In this document: one piece after another, positions 1 to 9,162 of the stretch
Layout: the number at the start of each line of letters is the position of its first letter
How positions within the stretch are numbered: position 1 is the first letter of the stretch
Origin: Sphingomonadales bacterium CG_4_10_14_3_um_filter_58_15
GTDB lineage: Bacteria > Pseudomonadota > Alphaproteobacteria > Sphingomonadales > Sphingomonadaceae
Direction: 5' to 3'
DNA: 38,331 nucleotides
Assembly (NCBI GenBank): GCA_002783865.1
Contig: PFJE01000114.1
Location: 1-38,331 of the forward strand
Position numbers and translations under genes: made by a program
Notes under the pieces: generated by a model
The model's database searches: none
What the model saw: only the letters and a program-made list of their open reading frames with translations
Told to the model about the DNA's origin: nothing

Positions 1-42
1 AAGCTGTCCGAAGCCAAAGAGCAGGAAATTCTGACCCAGTGA
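1..42 (+). CDS. frr: Ribosome recycling factor, C-terminal end (partial)
   Basis: Only the last 13 codons and the TGA stop are inside the window. They read as a charged helix end (KLSEAKEQEILTQ). The identity rests on this tail, which resembles the C-terminal helix of ribosome recycling factor, and on position: frr immediately precedes uppS in most proteobacteria. The stop overlaps the GTG start of uppS. RRF splits post-termination ribosomes together with EF-G. Too little is present for certainty. Confidence 0.6.
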   Translation, partial: KLSEAKEQEILTQ

Positions 43-806
43 AGCTTGCGCGTTCCAAGAATGGTTCTGACGATCCTGTGCCGGGCACAGTTGGCATCGC
101 TGACCCGACATATGGCGTTCGTCACGTCGCAATCATCATGGATGGCAATGGGCGATGGGCGAAGCGCAAGCATCTGCCGCGGGCGCTAGGCCACAAGAAG
201 GGTGTGGAAGCGGTCCGCAATATCGTGCGCGTGGCCGGGAAAATGGGTGTCGAAGTCATGACGCTCTACGCTTTTTCATCGGAAAACTGGAATCGGCCGG
301 AAGAGGAAATCAGCGATCTCATGGGATTGCTGCGGCAATATATTCAATCGGATATCGAAGAATTTGTCGAAAATGGGGTGCGGTTGAAGGTTATTGGCAA
401 TTACAAGGTGCTGGACACCGATATCGTTGCGATGATCGACAATGCGATCGAAAGAACCTGTCGGAACAAAAAAATGACTTTGGCGGTGGCGCTCAACTAT
501 GGTGCCCAGGACGAAATGCTGCGAGCGGTCCAGCATATTGCAAACAGCGTCAAGGCCGGTGAGCTGGAGCCGGAGGCGATTAATCTCGAACATATTGCCG
601 ACGCTCTGGATACAGCGGATCTGCCGCCACTGGATCTGCTGATCCGGACATCTGGAGAATTGCGCCTGTCCAATTTTCTCCTTTGGCAGGCGGCCTATTC
701 AGAACTTTATTTCACCGACACGCTGTGGCCAGATTTCGACAAGTCGGAGCTGGAGCGAGCCTTGCAATCCTTCGGGCATCGCGAACGACGGTTCGGTGGT
801 CGCTGA
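39..806 (+). CDS. uppS: Isoprenyl transferase (undecaprenyl diphosphate synthase)
   Basis: Cis-prenyltransferase that condenses isopentenyl diphosphate onto farnesyl diphosphate to make the C55 lipid carrier for peptidoglycan and surface glycans; cytosolic, membrane-associated. The 255-residue protein has the family signature HVAIIMDGNGRWAKR at about 29-43, with the catalytic Asp at 35, the SSENW motif at about 80-85, and the C-terminal RTSGELRLSNFLLWQ block. It is slightly longer at the N terminus than the E. coli enzyme. The GTG start gives a 4 bp overlap with the preceding frr stop, and no later in-frame ATG lies before the catalytic motif. It heads the uppS-cdsA-dxr-rseP-bamA series. Confidence 0.96.
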   Translation: MKLARSKNGSDDPVPGTVGIADPTYGVRHVAIIMDGNGRWAKRKHLPRALGHKKGVEAVRNIVRVAGKMGVEVMTLYAFSSENWNRPEEEISDLMGLLRQYIQSDIEEFVENGVRLKVIGNYKVLDTDIVAMIDNAIERTCRNKKMTLAVALNYGAQDEMLRAVQHIANSVKAGELEPEAINLEHIADALDTADLPPLDLLIRTSGELRLSNFLLWQAAYSELYFTDTLWPDFDKSELERALQSFGHRERRFGGR

Positions 807-808
807 GC

Positions 809-1612
809 ATGGCTGACCCCGCTGCTCCGGCGCCCATTAAAGCAGGTGAATTACAAACCCGCATCATCGTTGGCGCGCTCTTAATCACCGCTGCCGTGCT
901 GGCGGAATATTTTGGCGGCATATTTCTCTGGTTTCTCGTGGTCTTGATGGCGCTCGGGATCATGAGCGAATGGTCGGGACTAACGGGCCGCCGTGACAAT
1001 CGATTGCTGGCGATGTACGCGCTGTCGGTGCCGCTGGCGATCATGTCGCCGTGGGCCGCCGGGCCTTCCTTTCTCGCGCTCGGCCTGATCATGGGCGCGG
1101 CGATGTTTGTTGCGGTATTCGACCGGTCGGTCAAATTGGCTGCCGGTTTATTCTATGCCGGGCTTCCCGCGCTCGCCATCGTCTATCTGCGCGATGTCGA
1201 CAATGGCATATTGATCGTCTTCTGGACACTCGCTCTGGTCTGGGCGACCGATATCGGTGCCTATTTCTCCGGGCGGGCGATCGGTGGCCCCAAATTGGCG
1301 CCGCAAATGAGCCCCAACAAAACATGGGCAGGCCTGCTCGGCGGCGTCGTTCTGACAACGGCGGTCAGCTTTGTGCTGCACGTTTATTGGGGCCTCCCCG
1401 TCCATCTGGTGTGGCTCAGCATTCCGCTGGCGGTGCTCGCGCAGATGGGAGATCTGTTTGAAAGCTGGCTGAAGCGAAAGGCCGGAGCCAAGGATAGCGG
1501 AACAATATTTCCGGGCCACGGCGGGGTAATGGACCGCCTTGACGGCTTGATCCCGGTCGCACCGGTCGTTGCGATGATAATGCTCGCCGAAAATCTGGTC
1601 GCTGTATCATGA
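809..1612 (+). CDS. cdsA: Phosphatidate cytidylyltransferase
   Basis: Integral membrane enzyme that makes CDP-diacylglycerol from phosphatidic acid and CTP, the branch point for phosphatidylglycerol, cardiolipin and phosphatidylethanolamine. The 267-residue protein has many hydrophobic segments, an SPNKTWAG motif and the C-terminal CdsA signature (SWLKRKAGAKDSG, then PGHGGVMDRLDG). The frame is open further upstream, but ATG 809 is the natural start, two bases after the uppS stop; an upstream start would run deep into uppS. Its own stop overlaps the dxr start as ATGA. Confidence 0.95.
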   Translation: MADPAAPAPIKAGELQTRIIVGALLITAAVLAEYFGGIFLWFLVVLMALGIMSEWSGLTGRRDNRLLAMYALSVPLAIMSPWAAGPSFLALGLIMGAAMFVAVFDRSVKLAAGLFYAGLPALAIVYLRDVDNGILIVFWTLALVWATDIGAYFSGRAIGGPKLAPQMSPNKTWAGLLGGVVLTTAVSFVLHVYWGLPVHLVWLSIPLAVLAQMGDLFESWLKRKAGAKDSGTIFPGHGGVMDRLDGLIPVAPVVAMIMLAENLVAVS

Positions 1613-2769
1613 CAAAGTCGGTCTCCATATTCGGTGCAACAGGATCTGTGGGGCAATCAACGCTCGACCTCATCCGGCAGCATCCGGAGCAATATGAGAT
1701 TATCGCCCTGACCGCCAACGGCAATGCTTCCCAGCTGGCCGCTCTGGCTATCGAATTTTCTGCGCAGGTCGCGGTTGTGGCTGACGATTCGGCTTATGCA
1801 GAACTCAGGGACCTGTTGTCAGGAACAGCGATCGACGCCGCCAGCGGACCCGAGGCGCTGAATGCGGCGGCAGCCCTTGGCGCAGACTGGACCATGGCCG
1901 CGATTGTCGGTTGCGCCGGGCTCCCGCCGACGCTTGAAGCCCTGCGCTGCGGCAAGACCGTGGCACTGGCCAACAAGGAAGCGCTGGTGTCCGCTGGCGC
2001 GTTGATGATGACCGAAGCCCGCAAGGCGGGCGCGACGTTGCTGCCGGTCGATTCAGAGCATAATGCGATATTTCAGGCGCTGCAGGGCGGCCGGATCGAT
2101 CAGGTTCGCAAGATCACGCTGACCGCCAGTGGTGGACCGTTCCGGACGTGGACGCGCGAGCAAATGGCAGTGGTTACGCCGGAGCAGGCGGTTGCCCACC
2201 CCAACTGGGATATGGGAGCGAAAATCTCTGTCGACAGCGCCACCATGATGAACAAGGGGCTGGAGCTGATCGAGGCTCACCATCTTTTCCCGGTCGGTCT
2301 CGAAAATATCGAAATATTGGTCCATCCGCAGTCGGTGATTCATTCGATGGTGGAATATCGCGACTGCTCCACGCTCGCCCAGCTGGGGTCTCCCGATATG
2401 CGGATACCGATTGCCAACACCCTGGCATGGCCGGACCGGATGACGACCAATTGCGAGCCCCTAAATTTGGCAGAGATCGGCAAGCTGGAATTTGAACGAC
2501 CCGATGAAACCCGCTTCCCGGCCACCAGAATCGCCAGAGACGTAATTACGGCTGGCGGTGCTAAGCCAGCGATGCTCAACGCTGCCAATGAAATAGCGGT
2601 CGCGGCATTTCTCCATCGCGCGGTTCAGTTTCTGGACATCACAGAGATTGTAACGCGGCTGTTAGATAGTTATAGCCCGCCGGAACCGAGCGCATTGGCG
2701 GATATTTTTGCCATAGACAAAGAAACGCGCGTTCGGACCGAGCAACTGGTCGAGGAATTGAAGGTTTGA
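1609..2769 (+). CDS. dxr: 1-deoxy-D-xylulose 5-phosphate reductoisomerase
   Basis: First committed step of the MEP isoprenoid pathway: NADPH-dependent rearrangement and reduction of DXP to MEP. The 386-residue protein starts with an NADPH-binding Rossmann motif (SIFGATGSVGQST), followed by LANKEALVSAG, the metal-binding VDSEHNAIFQ, and the substrate-loop/metal region HPNWDMGAKISVDSATMMNKG with EAHHLF. Length is typical. It overlaps cdsA by 4 bp and rseP by 4 bp, so translation is probably coupled. With uppS it links isoprenoid precursor supply to carrier-lipid synthesis in one transcript. Confidence 0.97.
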   Translation: MTKSVSIFGATGSVGQSTLDLIRQHPEQYEIIALTANGNASQLAALAIEFSAQVAVVADDSAYAELRDLLSGTAIDAASGPEALNAAAALGADWTMAAIVGCAGLPPTLEALRCGKTVALANKEALVSAGALMMTEARKAGATLLPVDSEHNAIFQALQGGRIDQVRKITLTASGGPFRTWTREQMAVVTPEQAVAHPNWDMGAKISVDSATMMNKGLELIEAHHLFPVGLENIEILVHPQSVIHSMVEYRDCSTLAQLGSPDMRIPIANTLAWPDRMTTNCEPLNLAEIGKLEFERPDETRFPATRIARDVITAGGAKPAMLNAANEIAVAAFLHRAVQFLDITEIVTRLLDSYSPPEPSALADIFAIDKETRVRTEQLVEELKV

Positions 2770-3890
2770 CGGATAACCCCGGTATTTTGCTGACGCTCTT
2801 GGCGTTTCTGATCGTCATCGGTGTGCTCGTTTTTGTCCACGAGATGGGGCATTATCTGGTCGGCCGCTGGTGCGGCGTCAAGGCGGATACCTTTGCCATT
2901 GGCTTTGGCAAGGAAATTGTCGGATGGACCGACAAGCGTGGGACGCGCTGGAAAATCTGCATGTTGCCACTGGGTGGCTATGTTCAGTTTGCCGGTGATA
3001 TGGATCCCTCTGGCATGAAGAGCAAAGAGTGGCTCAGTCTGCCGGCAGCGGAACGCAACCAGACCTTCCAGTCCAAGTCCCTGTGGCAACGCGCAGCGAT
3101 CGTGTTTGCAGGACCCGCGATCAATTTTCTTTTCGCCATCTTGATCATCATCGGCTTTGTTATTGCCTATGGCACCAGCGCGACGCTCCCGGTTGCGAGC
3201 CAGATTTCCCCCAATTCGACCGCTGCCGCGATTGGCATGAAGCCGGGAGACCGGGTGATATCGGTGGACGGACAGAAAATTGAGCTGTTCGAGGATCTGC
3301 GGCAGAAAATAATGCTGCTCCCCGAAAAGAATGTTGAAATTGTCTACGAACGGGATGGCCAGCGCATCGTGAGGGAAGGCAAGACCGGCGTTCAGATATT
3401 GAAGGACAGATTTGGTAACGAATATCGGCTCGGGTTGCTGGGCATGTCATCCAGTGAAGTGCAATGGCGTGAAGTCAGCCCGCTTGAGGCGCCCGTGGTT
3501 GCGGTGCAGAAAACCATTGGCATCGTCGATCAAATCACGACCACTTTAGGACAGGTTATCACCGGCAAGCGCTCGATCAAAGAGCTGGGCGGACCGCTGA
3601 AAATCGCTCAGGTTTCCGGTGAGCAGTTTAAACTGGGTCTGGAAAGCTTCATTCTTTTTGTAGCCCTGATCTCAATTAACTTGGGGTTCATCAACTTGCT
3701 GCCAATCCCGATGCTCGATGGAGGGCATCTGATGTTCTATGCAATTGAAGCGGTGCGGAGAAAGCCGGCCAATGCAAAGGTGCAGGAATGGGCTTTTCGG
3801 TCCGGGTTGGCACTGGTCATGGTGTTCATGCTGGTAGTAACATTCAACGATTTGTCGTCATTTGGCCTGTTCCGGTCTATCTCCGGCTGA
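2766..3890 (+). CDS. rseP: RseP/MmpA family site-2 zinc metalloprotease
   Basis: Inner-membrane intramembrane protease (M50) that cleaves anti-sigma factors or other membrane substrates. The 374-residue protein has a first transmembrane segment holding the HEMGH zinc motif (25-29), a single PDZ domain (about 120-200, with the GMKPGDRVISVDG core), and a C-terminal membrane segment with the third-ligand motif NLLPIPMLDGGHL. The E. coli protein has two PDZ domains; one is seen here. The start is TTG at 2766, overlapping the dxr stop, with an AGG-containing ribosome site about 10 bases upstream at 2753-2755. Confidence 0.93.
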   Translation: MTDNPGILLTLLAFLIVIGVLVFVHEMGHYLVGRWCGVKADTFAIGFGKEIVGWTDKRGTRWKICMLPLGGYVQFAGDMDPSGMKSKEWLSLPAAERNQTFQSKSLWQRAAIVFAGPAINFLFAILIIIGFVIAYGTSATLPVASQISPNSTAAAIGMKPGDRVISVDGQKIELFEDLRQKIMLLPEKNVEIVYERDGQRIVREGKTGVQILKDRFGNEYRLGLLGMSSSEVQWREVSPLEAPVVAVQKTIGIVDQITTTLGQVITGKRSIKELGGPLKIAQVSGEQFKLGLESFILFVALISINLGFINLLPIPMLDGGHLMFYAIEAVRRKPANAKVQEWAFRSGLALVMVFMLVVTFNDLSSFGLFRSISG

Positions 3891-3980
3891 TTGACCATTG
3901 ATTGACACGCTGCATTGGGGCAGGGGGTTGGCGAAGTTGGTGCCTTGGTGCCGATTTCATTTTATTTTTTGGTTTATGGT

Positions 3981-6683
3981 GTGAAAGCGAGTTTGTCTGT
4001 GAATCATAAGAAGCGGCTTCTACCCTTGTTAATGTGTGGCACTATTTTAGGTGGCACAGCGGTTTCTTCGCAGGCGCAAGCGCAGGAAGCCGCGCAACCG
4101 GTGCCTGCGGTTCCGGCAGATGACACGATCCGATCGATCGTCGTCAGTGGTGCGCAGCGTCTGGAACCGACCACGGTCTTGTCGTACATGAAATTGCGGG
4201 TCGGTCAGACCTACACGCAGGAATCTGCCGATCAGGCTCTGAAAGATCTGTTCGAAACAGAATTGTTCAAGGATGTCAGCATCCGGAACAATGATGGTGC
4301 CGTGATTATCGAGGTCGTCGAGAACCCGGTGATCAACCGCATCTTGCTGGAAGGCAACAAGCGGATCAAGGAAGACAAGATCTACCCGGAGATCCGGCTT
4401 GCTCCCCGGCAGATATTCACCCGTTCGAAAGTCCGGGCCGATGTCGCCCGGATCGTTGAATTGTATAAGCGGAAGGGCCGCTTTGCCGCCAACGTCGAGC
4501 CGAAAATGGTTCAGCTGGACCAGAACCGTGTCGATATTGTTTTCGAGATTAACGAAGGGCCAAAGTCGAAGGTCCAGCAGATCAACATCATCGGTAACGA
4601 AGAATTCTCGGACGGTCAGCTGCGCGGTGAGATGGTTACCAAGCAATCGCGCTTCTATCGTTTCTTCAGCTCCAGCGACACTTATGATCCGGATCGCCTT
4701 GCCTTTGACCAGCAAAAGCTTCGTCAATTCTATTTGACAGAAGGCTATGCCGATTTTCGGGTCATCTCGGCCGTGGCGGAACTCACGCCGGACAAGCGCG
4801 ATTTCATCATCACTTATGTTGTTGAAGAGGGCGATCGCTACAAGTTTGGCGATGTGGCGGTAGAAAGCGAGATCCGCGACTTTACGCCAGAATTCCTGAC
4901 TCCTCAGCTGCCGATGAAGTCCGGCGATTTCTACAATGCCAAACAGGTGGAGGACACGGTTGAACGCCTGTCCGAGACCGCCGGCTTGTTCGGCTATGCC
5001 TTTGCCGATGTTCGCCCGCAATTTACGCGGAACAAAGACACGCTGACCATGGATATTCTCTTCCAGGTCGCGGAAAGCGATCGCGTGTATGTCGAGCGGA
5101 TCGACATCAACGGCAATACCCTGACGCAGGACAAGGTCGTGCGCCGGGAGTTTCGTCTGAATGAAGGCGACGCATTCAACAGTTTTCAGGTCAAGCGCTC
5201 TGCGAACCGCATAAAATCACTGGGCTTTTTTCAGGAAGACCTGGAAATCGAGCAGAAACAGGGAAGCGCGCCCGATCGCATCATCCTGGAAGCGAATGTC
5301 GAAGAAAAGGCGACCGGACAGCTGCAGCTTTCAGCCGGCTTTTCCAGCGTCGAGAATTTCATTCTCCAGGCCTCCGTGCAGCAGCGCAACTTCCGCGGCA
5401 AAGGCCAGGAGCTGCGCGCAAGTGTCAGCTATTCCAGTTTCTCGCAATCGATCGAACTCGGTTTTACCGAACCCTATCTGTTTGACCGCAATATCGCCAT
5501 AGGCGCGGACATTTTCCGTCGCGACTTGAACAGCTTCAATTTCGTCAATAATGATCGCGAAACTACTTTCGAGCAGCTGACCACGGGTTTCCAAATCCGA
5601 GCCGGCGTGCCGATCACCGAATATCTGTCCGCTTCGTTTCGTTATGGCCTCAGTCAGGATGACGTGACGCTGGAGCCAACGCTCTTCTTTACGGATAGCA
5701 ATGGTGACGGGATAAGAGGGAATAGCCCCGCCGATATTTGCGATCCGATCATCGCAGGCCGTTTTCTTTGCGATGCACTCGGCATGCGCACGACCTCTTC
5801 AATCGGCACATCGTTGATCTATGATGATCGTGATAATCGCATTCGGCCGACCCGTGGGCAGTCAATCGTCGGTAGCCTCGATTTTGCCGGCTTGGGTGGC
5901 AGCGTCAAATATGTTCGGGGTCGACTGAATGCCTCGAAGCACTGGCGTGTGCTCGGCGACTTTATCTTTACGGTCAGCGGTGAAGGTGGATATATTCATC
6001 CGCTGGAAAATCGTTCCGTGACTCCAGGGGACGGCATTGACGATGTCCGATTGACGGACAGATTCTTTCTGGGAGAGCCGCAGATGCGCGGTTTCGACAT
6101 CCGAGGGATTGGCCCGCGCGTGGTGCGCTCCTCAACTATTCCAGGACTGGATGCCAATGGCAATCCGATCAATGAGATTGTAGAGGTAACCAACGGCCGT
6201 CAGACCGATGACGCCATCGGTGGCCGCGCTTATTATCTGGGTCGTGCCGAACTGGAAATTCCACTGGGGTCAGGCGCGCGAGAACTGGGATTACGACCGT
6301 CCGTCTTCGTCGACGTCGGAGCGGTTTTCAAAGTTGCCCAGCCGTTGCTGCTCACTGATTTGCAGACTCAGCGGCAGCGGACGATCTTTAACGACCAGGG
6401 GGTTGCAATCGGCGTCGCGCCGGAATTCCTGACGGTTGATGCCGATGGCAATGCGACGGTCACTCTTGATTCTGTTGATGCCAATGGTAACCCCAATCCG
6501 ATCGCAACCAATTTCGTCGAACGCTTTTTCGGAGATACTCCGAGTCCGCGTGTCTCGGTCGGTATCGGCGTAAATTGGAATTCACCATTTGGTCCATTCA
6601 GGATCGACGTAGCCAAGGCGCTGTTGAAAGAGCCGGGCGACGATACGAAACTTTTCACCTTCAACGTAGGAACACAATTCTGA
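3981..6683 (+). CDS. bamA: Outer membrane protein assembly factor BamA
   Basis: Omp85 protein that inserts beta-barrel proteins into the outer membrane. It has an N-terminal signal peptide (basic KKR, hydrophobic stretch, cleavage near AQAQ-E), five POTRA repeats over roughly residues 40-400, and a C-terminal 16-strand barrel ending in the expected aromatic residue (GTQF). The conserved loop-6 motif appears as MRGFDIRGIGP. At about 900 residues it is longer than E. coli BamA (810), mostly through extended surface loops. The frame is open to TTG 3915; I chose GTG 3981 because it places the signal peptide correctly. GTG 3999 is equally possible and neither has a strong ribosome site. Its stop overlaps the skp start by one base. 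Confidence 0.95.
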   Translation: MKASLSVNHKKRLLPLLMCGTILGGTAVSSQAQAQEAAQPVPAVPADDTIRSIVVSGAQRLEPTTVLSYMKLRVGQTYTQESADQALKDLFETELFKDVSIRNNDGAVIIEVVENPVINRILLEGNKRIKEDKIYPEIRLAPRQIFTRSKVRADVARIVELYKRKGRFAANVEPKMVQLDQNRVDIVFEINEGPKSKVQQINIIGNEEFSDGQLRGEMVTKQSRFYRFFSSSDTYDPDRLAFDQQKLRQFYLTEGYADFRVISAVAELTPDKRDFIITYVVEEGDRYKFGDVAVESEIRDFTPEFLTPQLPMKSGDFYNAKQVEDTVERLSETAGLFGYAFADVRPQFTRNKDTLTMDILFQVAESDRVYVERIDINGNTLTQDKVVRREFRLNEGDAFNSFQVKRSANRIKSLGFFQEDLEIEQKQGSAPDRIILEANVEEKATGQLQLSAGFSSVENFILQASVQQRNFRGKGQELRASVSYSSFSQSIELGFTEPYLFDRNIAIGADIFRRDLNSFNFVNNDRETTFEQLTTGFQIRAGVPITEYLSASFRYGLSQDDVTLEPTLFFTDSNGDGIRGNSPADICDPIIAGRFLCDALGMRTTSSIGTSLIYDDRDNRIRPTRGQSIVGSLDFAGLGGSVKYVRGRLNASKHWRVLGDFIFTVSGEGGYIHPLENRSVTPGDGIDDVRLTDRFFLGEPQMRGFDIRGIGPRVVRSSTIPGLDANGNPINEIVEVTNGRQTDDAIGGRAYYLGRAELEIPLGSGARELGLRPSVFVDVGAVFKVAQPLLLTDLQTQRQRTIFNDQGVAIGVAPEFLTVDADGNATVTLDSVDANGNPNPIATNFVERFFGDTPSPRVSVGIGVNWNSPFGPFRIDVAKALLKEPGDDTKLFTFNVGTQF

Positions 6684-7372
6684 TGACACGTTTATTCAAA
6701 ACCGCACTCACCGTTCTCGCCGTCACCGCTGCGCCATTGGCGTTTGGTTCTGTGGCAAACGCGCAAGTTTCCGGCATCGCAACGGCGAACCCGACAATTG
6801 CTATTGCCAAGACGAAAGCATTCTCAGCTGCTTATTCTCAGATTGGAACGCAGTATAAGTCTTTTTTCGATCAGATCGATGCCCGTAATAAAACTCTGAA
6901 CGGGTTGCGTGCGCAGCTCGATACAGACAATAACAAGCAATTGACTCAGGAAGAGCTTGATGCTGCTGTAAGGTCCAAAAGCCCGGTTCTGAAGAGCATG
7001 GAGACAGAAGAGCAAGAAATCCAGAAACTGCAAACTCCGGCGATCAAAGCCCAGATGTTTGCGGTAGAGAATATCTTCAATGAATATTCCAACGCCCAGC
7101 AGCAAGTTGTAACGAACAAGAAAATCGCCGTTATTCTGAGCCCCGATGCATTCATTTATGCACCACCGCAGACAGATGTTACCGATGATATCACGGCGGT
7201 TCTGGATACCAGAGTTCCGACCGTCAGCACCACGCCGCCAGCAGATTGGCAGCCACAGCGCAACACGGTATCGCTCCATCAGCAGCTGCAGCAACTGCTG
7301 GTCGCAAGCGCGCGGAACCAGGCGGCACAGCAACCGCAACAGCCACCGGCAGCCCAACCAGCCAGTCGATAG
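6683..7372 (+). CDS. skp: OmpH/Skp-like periplasmic chaperone
   Basis: Periplasmic holdase family that shields unfolded outer-membrane proteins between Sec and BamA. The 229-residue protein has a signal peptide (cleavage near SVANAQ-V), an OmpH-type region rich in charged helix (about 50-150), and a Gln/Pro/Ala-rich low-complexity tail (QQPQQPPAAQPAS). It is longer than E. coli Skp (161). A short stretch DTDNNKQLTQEEL looks EF-hand-like but is isolated. ATG 6683 overlaps the bamA stop. Next to bamA this family assignment is secure; exact chaperone activity is inferred. Confidence 0.85.
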   Translation: MTRLFKTALTVLAVTAAPLAFGSVANAQVSGIATANPTIAIAKTKAFSAAYSQIGTQYKSFFDQIDARNKTLNGLRAQLDTDNNKQLTQEELDAAVRSKSPVLKSMETEEQEIQKLQTPAIKAQMFAVENIFNEYSNAQQQVVTNKKIAVILSPDAFIYAPPQTDVTDDITAVLDTRVPTVSTTPPADWQPQRNTVSLHQQLQQLLVASARNQAAQQPQQPPAAQPASR

Positions 7373-7382
7373 TTGATGGTCA

Positions 7383-7841
7383 ATGACTGAAGCGCTCGAT
7401 TATGACGTAACCAAGGTGATGGCGGTGCTGCCGCACCGCTATCCCATGCTGCTGGTCGACCGAGTGGAAGAGCTTATCAAAGATGAGTCGATTCGGGCGA
7501 TCAAGGCCGTCACCATGAACGAAGGCTTTTTCCAGGGACATTTTCCGGGCCGCCCGATCATGCCCGGCGTGATGATTGTCGAGGCGCTGGCACAGGCTGC
7601 CGGTGTTCTCGCCATGGAAAGCTTTGACATGGTTGGCTCGGGCAAGCTGGTTTACTTCATGGCGATAGACGGGGCGAAATTCCGTCAGCCTGTCGAACCC
7701 GGCTGCCTGCTGTCGCTCAACGTCAACTTCGAACAAAAACGCGCGCGGGTCTGCAAATTCTCGGGACGCGCGATGATTGGTGACAAATTGGCTGCCGAAG
7801 CGAATTTTACCGCGATGATCGCGGACCCGCCGGGGGCATAA
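7383..7841 (+). CDS. fabZ: 3-hydroxyacyl-ACP dehydratase FabZ
   Basis: Dehydrates 3-hydroxyacyl-ACP in type II fatty acid synthesis (cytosol). The 152-residue hot-dog-fold protein has the [12 protein letters not shown] motif at about 17-28 and the active-site helix region [23 protein letters not shown], with the catalytic His at 53 and Glu at 67. It lies 10 bases after skp. In most Gram-negative genomes lpxD sits between skp and fabZ and lpxA follows; neither is present here. Confidence 0.97.
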   Translation: MTEALDYDVTKVMAVLPHRYPMLLVDRVEELIKDESIRAIKAVTMNEGFFQGHFPGRPIMPGVMIVEALAQAAGVLAMESFDMVGSGKLVYFMAIDGAKFRQPVEPGCLLSLNVNFEQKRARVCKFSGRAMIGDKLAAEANFTAMIADPPGA

Positions 7842-7951
7842 GCTTTTACAAAAGAATCTTGCCCTTTTGCCGTTCGGCGGTTAATGCGCCGCTTCCGTTA
7901 AATTTATTCGCTTTGGGCCTGGTCGGAAACCAGCCCGTTTAGGAGCCGAAA

Positions 7952-8182
7952 ATGAAATCCGATACGCATCCAGACTATCACATGATCACCGTTCAGATGA
8001 CCGATGGCACGACTTTTGAAACCCGTTCGACATGGGGCAAGGAAGGCGATACGCTGCAACTGGATATCGATCCGTCCTCGCACCCTGCCTGGACCGGCGG
8101 CAACCAGCGCCTGCTCGATCAGGGTGGCCAGGTGGCTCGCTTCAACAAGCGTTTTGGTGGTTTGTCGCTCAAAAAGAGCTGA
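7952..8182 (+). CDS. rpmE: 50S ribosomal protein L31
   Basis: Component of the large ribosomal subunit. The 76-residue sequence has the alphaproteobacterial L31 pattern ([27 protein letters not shown]-like [16 protein letters not shown]). The zinc-binding cysteines of the C+ form are absent, so this is the zinc-independent form. A good ribosome site AGGAG lies at 7941-7945. The 110-base gap before it holds a small CGGCG/CGCCG hairpin (7875-7891) but no convincing promoter. It is convergent with pxpC. Confidence 0.95.
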   Translation: MKSDTHPDYHMITVQMTDGTTFETRSTWGKEGDTLQLDIDPSSHPAWTGGNQRLLDQGGQVARFNKRFGGLSLKKS

Positions 8183-8214
8183 TCTTCATTGGGGCTGTTG
8201 AATAGCTTCAATCT

Positions 8215-9162
8215 CTACCACAGATTGATCTGGCCGAGCCAGGGAGATAGCAGGGAAATCTTTTCCCGATATATTTCCGTGGCCCGTTCTGCCGTGGTGT
8301 GAACAAATTGAACCCGTGAACCCGATCCCAGTTGGCCGATCAAATGGCGGTCGGCGCGGATAACCTGCGCAATCCGGGGATAACCGCCGGTCGTTTGTGC
8401 GTCCGCGCCGAGCAGATAAGGCTCGCCACTGGGCGGCAATTGGATTGTCCCGGGGAAAACCGCGGCACTTGGCATGTTTGAAGCTTCGCTCGTGTGCAGA
8501 GGTACGCCTTCGAGTGCCATACCCATGCGGTTGGCTCTCGCTCCGATGGCATAGGGCCGAAGGCACATGTCTGCCAAAATGCCATTGTGCGGCTCGTCTG
8601 TTTCCGGACCCGCGGTAACCCGCAACACATGGTCATCACTATAGCGCAGCCTGAGCGTCGGTGGTGTCGTCCGCTCCACTTTTTTGGTTGATGAAATATC
8701 CGACAAGGCGATGACATCCTGATCTTTCAGCGCGCGGCCATGAAAGCCGCCGAGCCCCGCAGCGAGATAGGTCGATCGACCGCCAAGCAACCGATCCGCA
8801 TGAATTTCTCCGGATATCGCCAAATAGGTCCGGCAGCCCGGACGGCTCGGACCAATGTGGAGCTTGTCTCCGGCCTTGAGGTGGAGGGTCTGATGGTGTG
8901 GCTGGTCCTCGCCATTGATCCGGACATACAGTGCAGCACCGACGACAGCTATCGAGCTGGGCTGGTCGATCTCGAATATCGCCTCGGCAAGGGTAATCTC
9001 AATGGCGATTTCCCCGCATGGCTTTCCCACGAGATAGTTGGCCAGCGCCAGAGACAGGCTATCGGCTGCGCCCGCGGCGGGCATACCGATATGCCGATGT
9101 CCGCTGAACGGCGCACCCTGCAAAGTGGTTTGCAGCCCGGCTTTCAAAACCCTGATGCTCAT
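8215..9162 (-). CDS. pxpC: 5-oxoprolinase subunit PxpC (KipA family)
   Basis: Subunit C of the prokaryotic ATP-dependent 5-oxoprolinase, which opens 5-oxo-L-proline (pyroglutamate) to glutamate. The 315-residue protein starts MSIRVLKAGLQTTLQG, followed by the family block GHRHIGMPAAGAADSLSLALAN, and belongs to the biotin-dependent-carboxyltransferase-like (cyclophilin-like) KipA/AHS2 family. It overlaps pxpB by 4 bp. It is the last gene of the minus-strand cassette and ends 33 bases from rpmE. Older annotations call it a urea amidolyase-related or allophanate hydrolase subunit 2; the presence of pxpA and pxpB makes 5-oxoprolinase much more likely. Confidence 0.92.
   Translation of the reverse strand: MSIRVLKAGLQTTLQGAPFSGHRHIGMPAAGAADSLSLALANYLVGKPCGEIAIEITLAEAIFEIDQPSSIAVVGAALYVRINGEDQPHHQTLHLKAGDKLHIGPSRPGCRTYLAISGEIHADRLLGGRSTYLAAGLGGFHGRALKDQDVIALSDISSTKKVERTTPPTLRLRYSDDHVLRVTAGPETDEPHNGILADMCLRPYAIGARANRMGMALEGVPLHTSEASNMPSAAVFPGTIQLPPSGEPYLLGADAQTTGGYPRIAQVIRADRHLIGQLGSGSRVQFVHTTAERATEIYREKISLLSPWLGQINLW

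Noticed and set aside
4047-5021. A 324-codon open frame on the minus strand inside bamA
   Set aside because: Antisense to the POTRA region of bamA; the composition looks like a reverse reading and no domain is recognisable.
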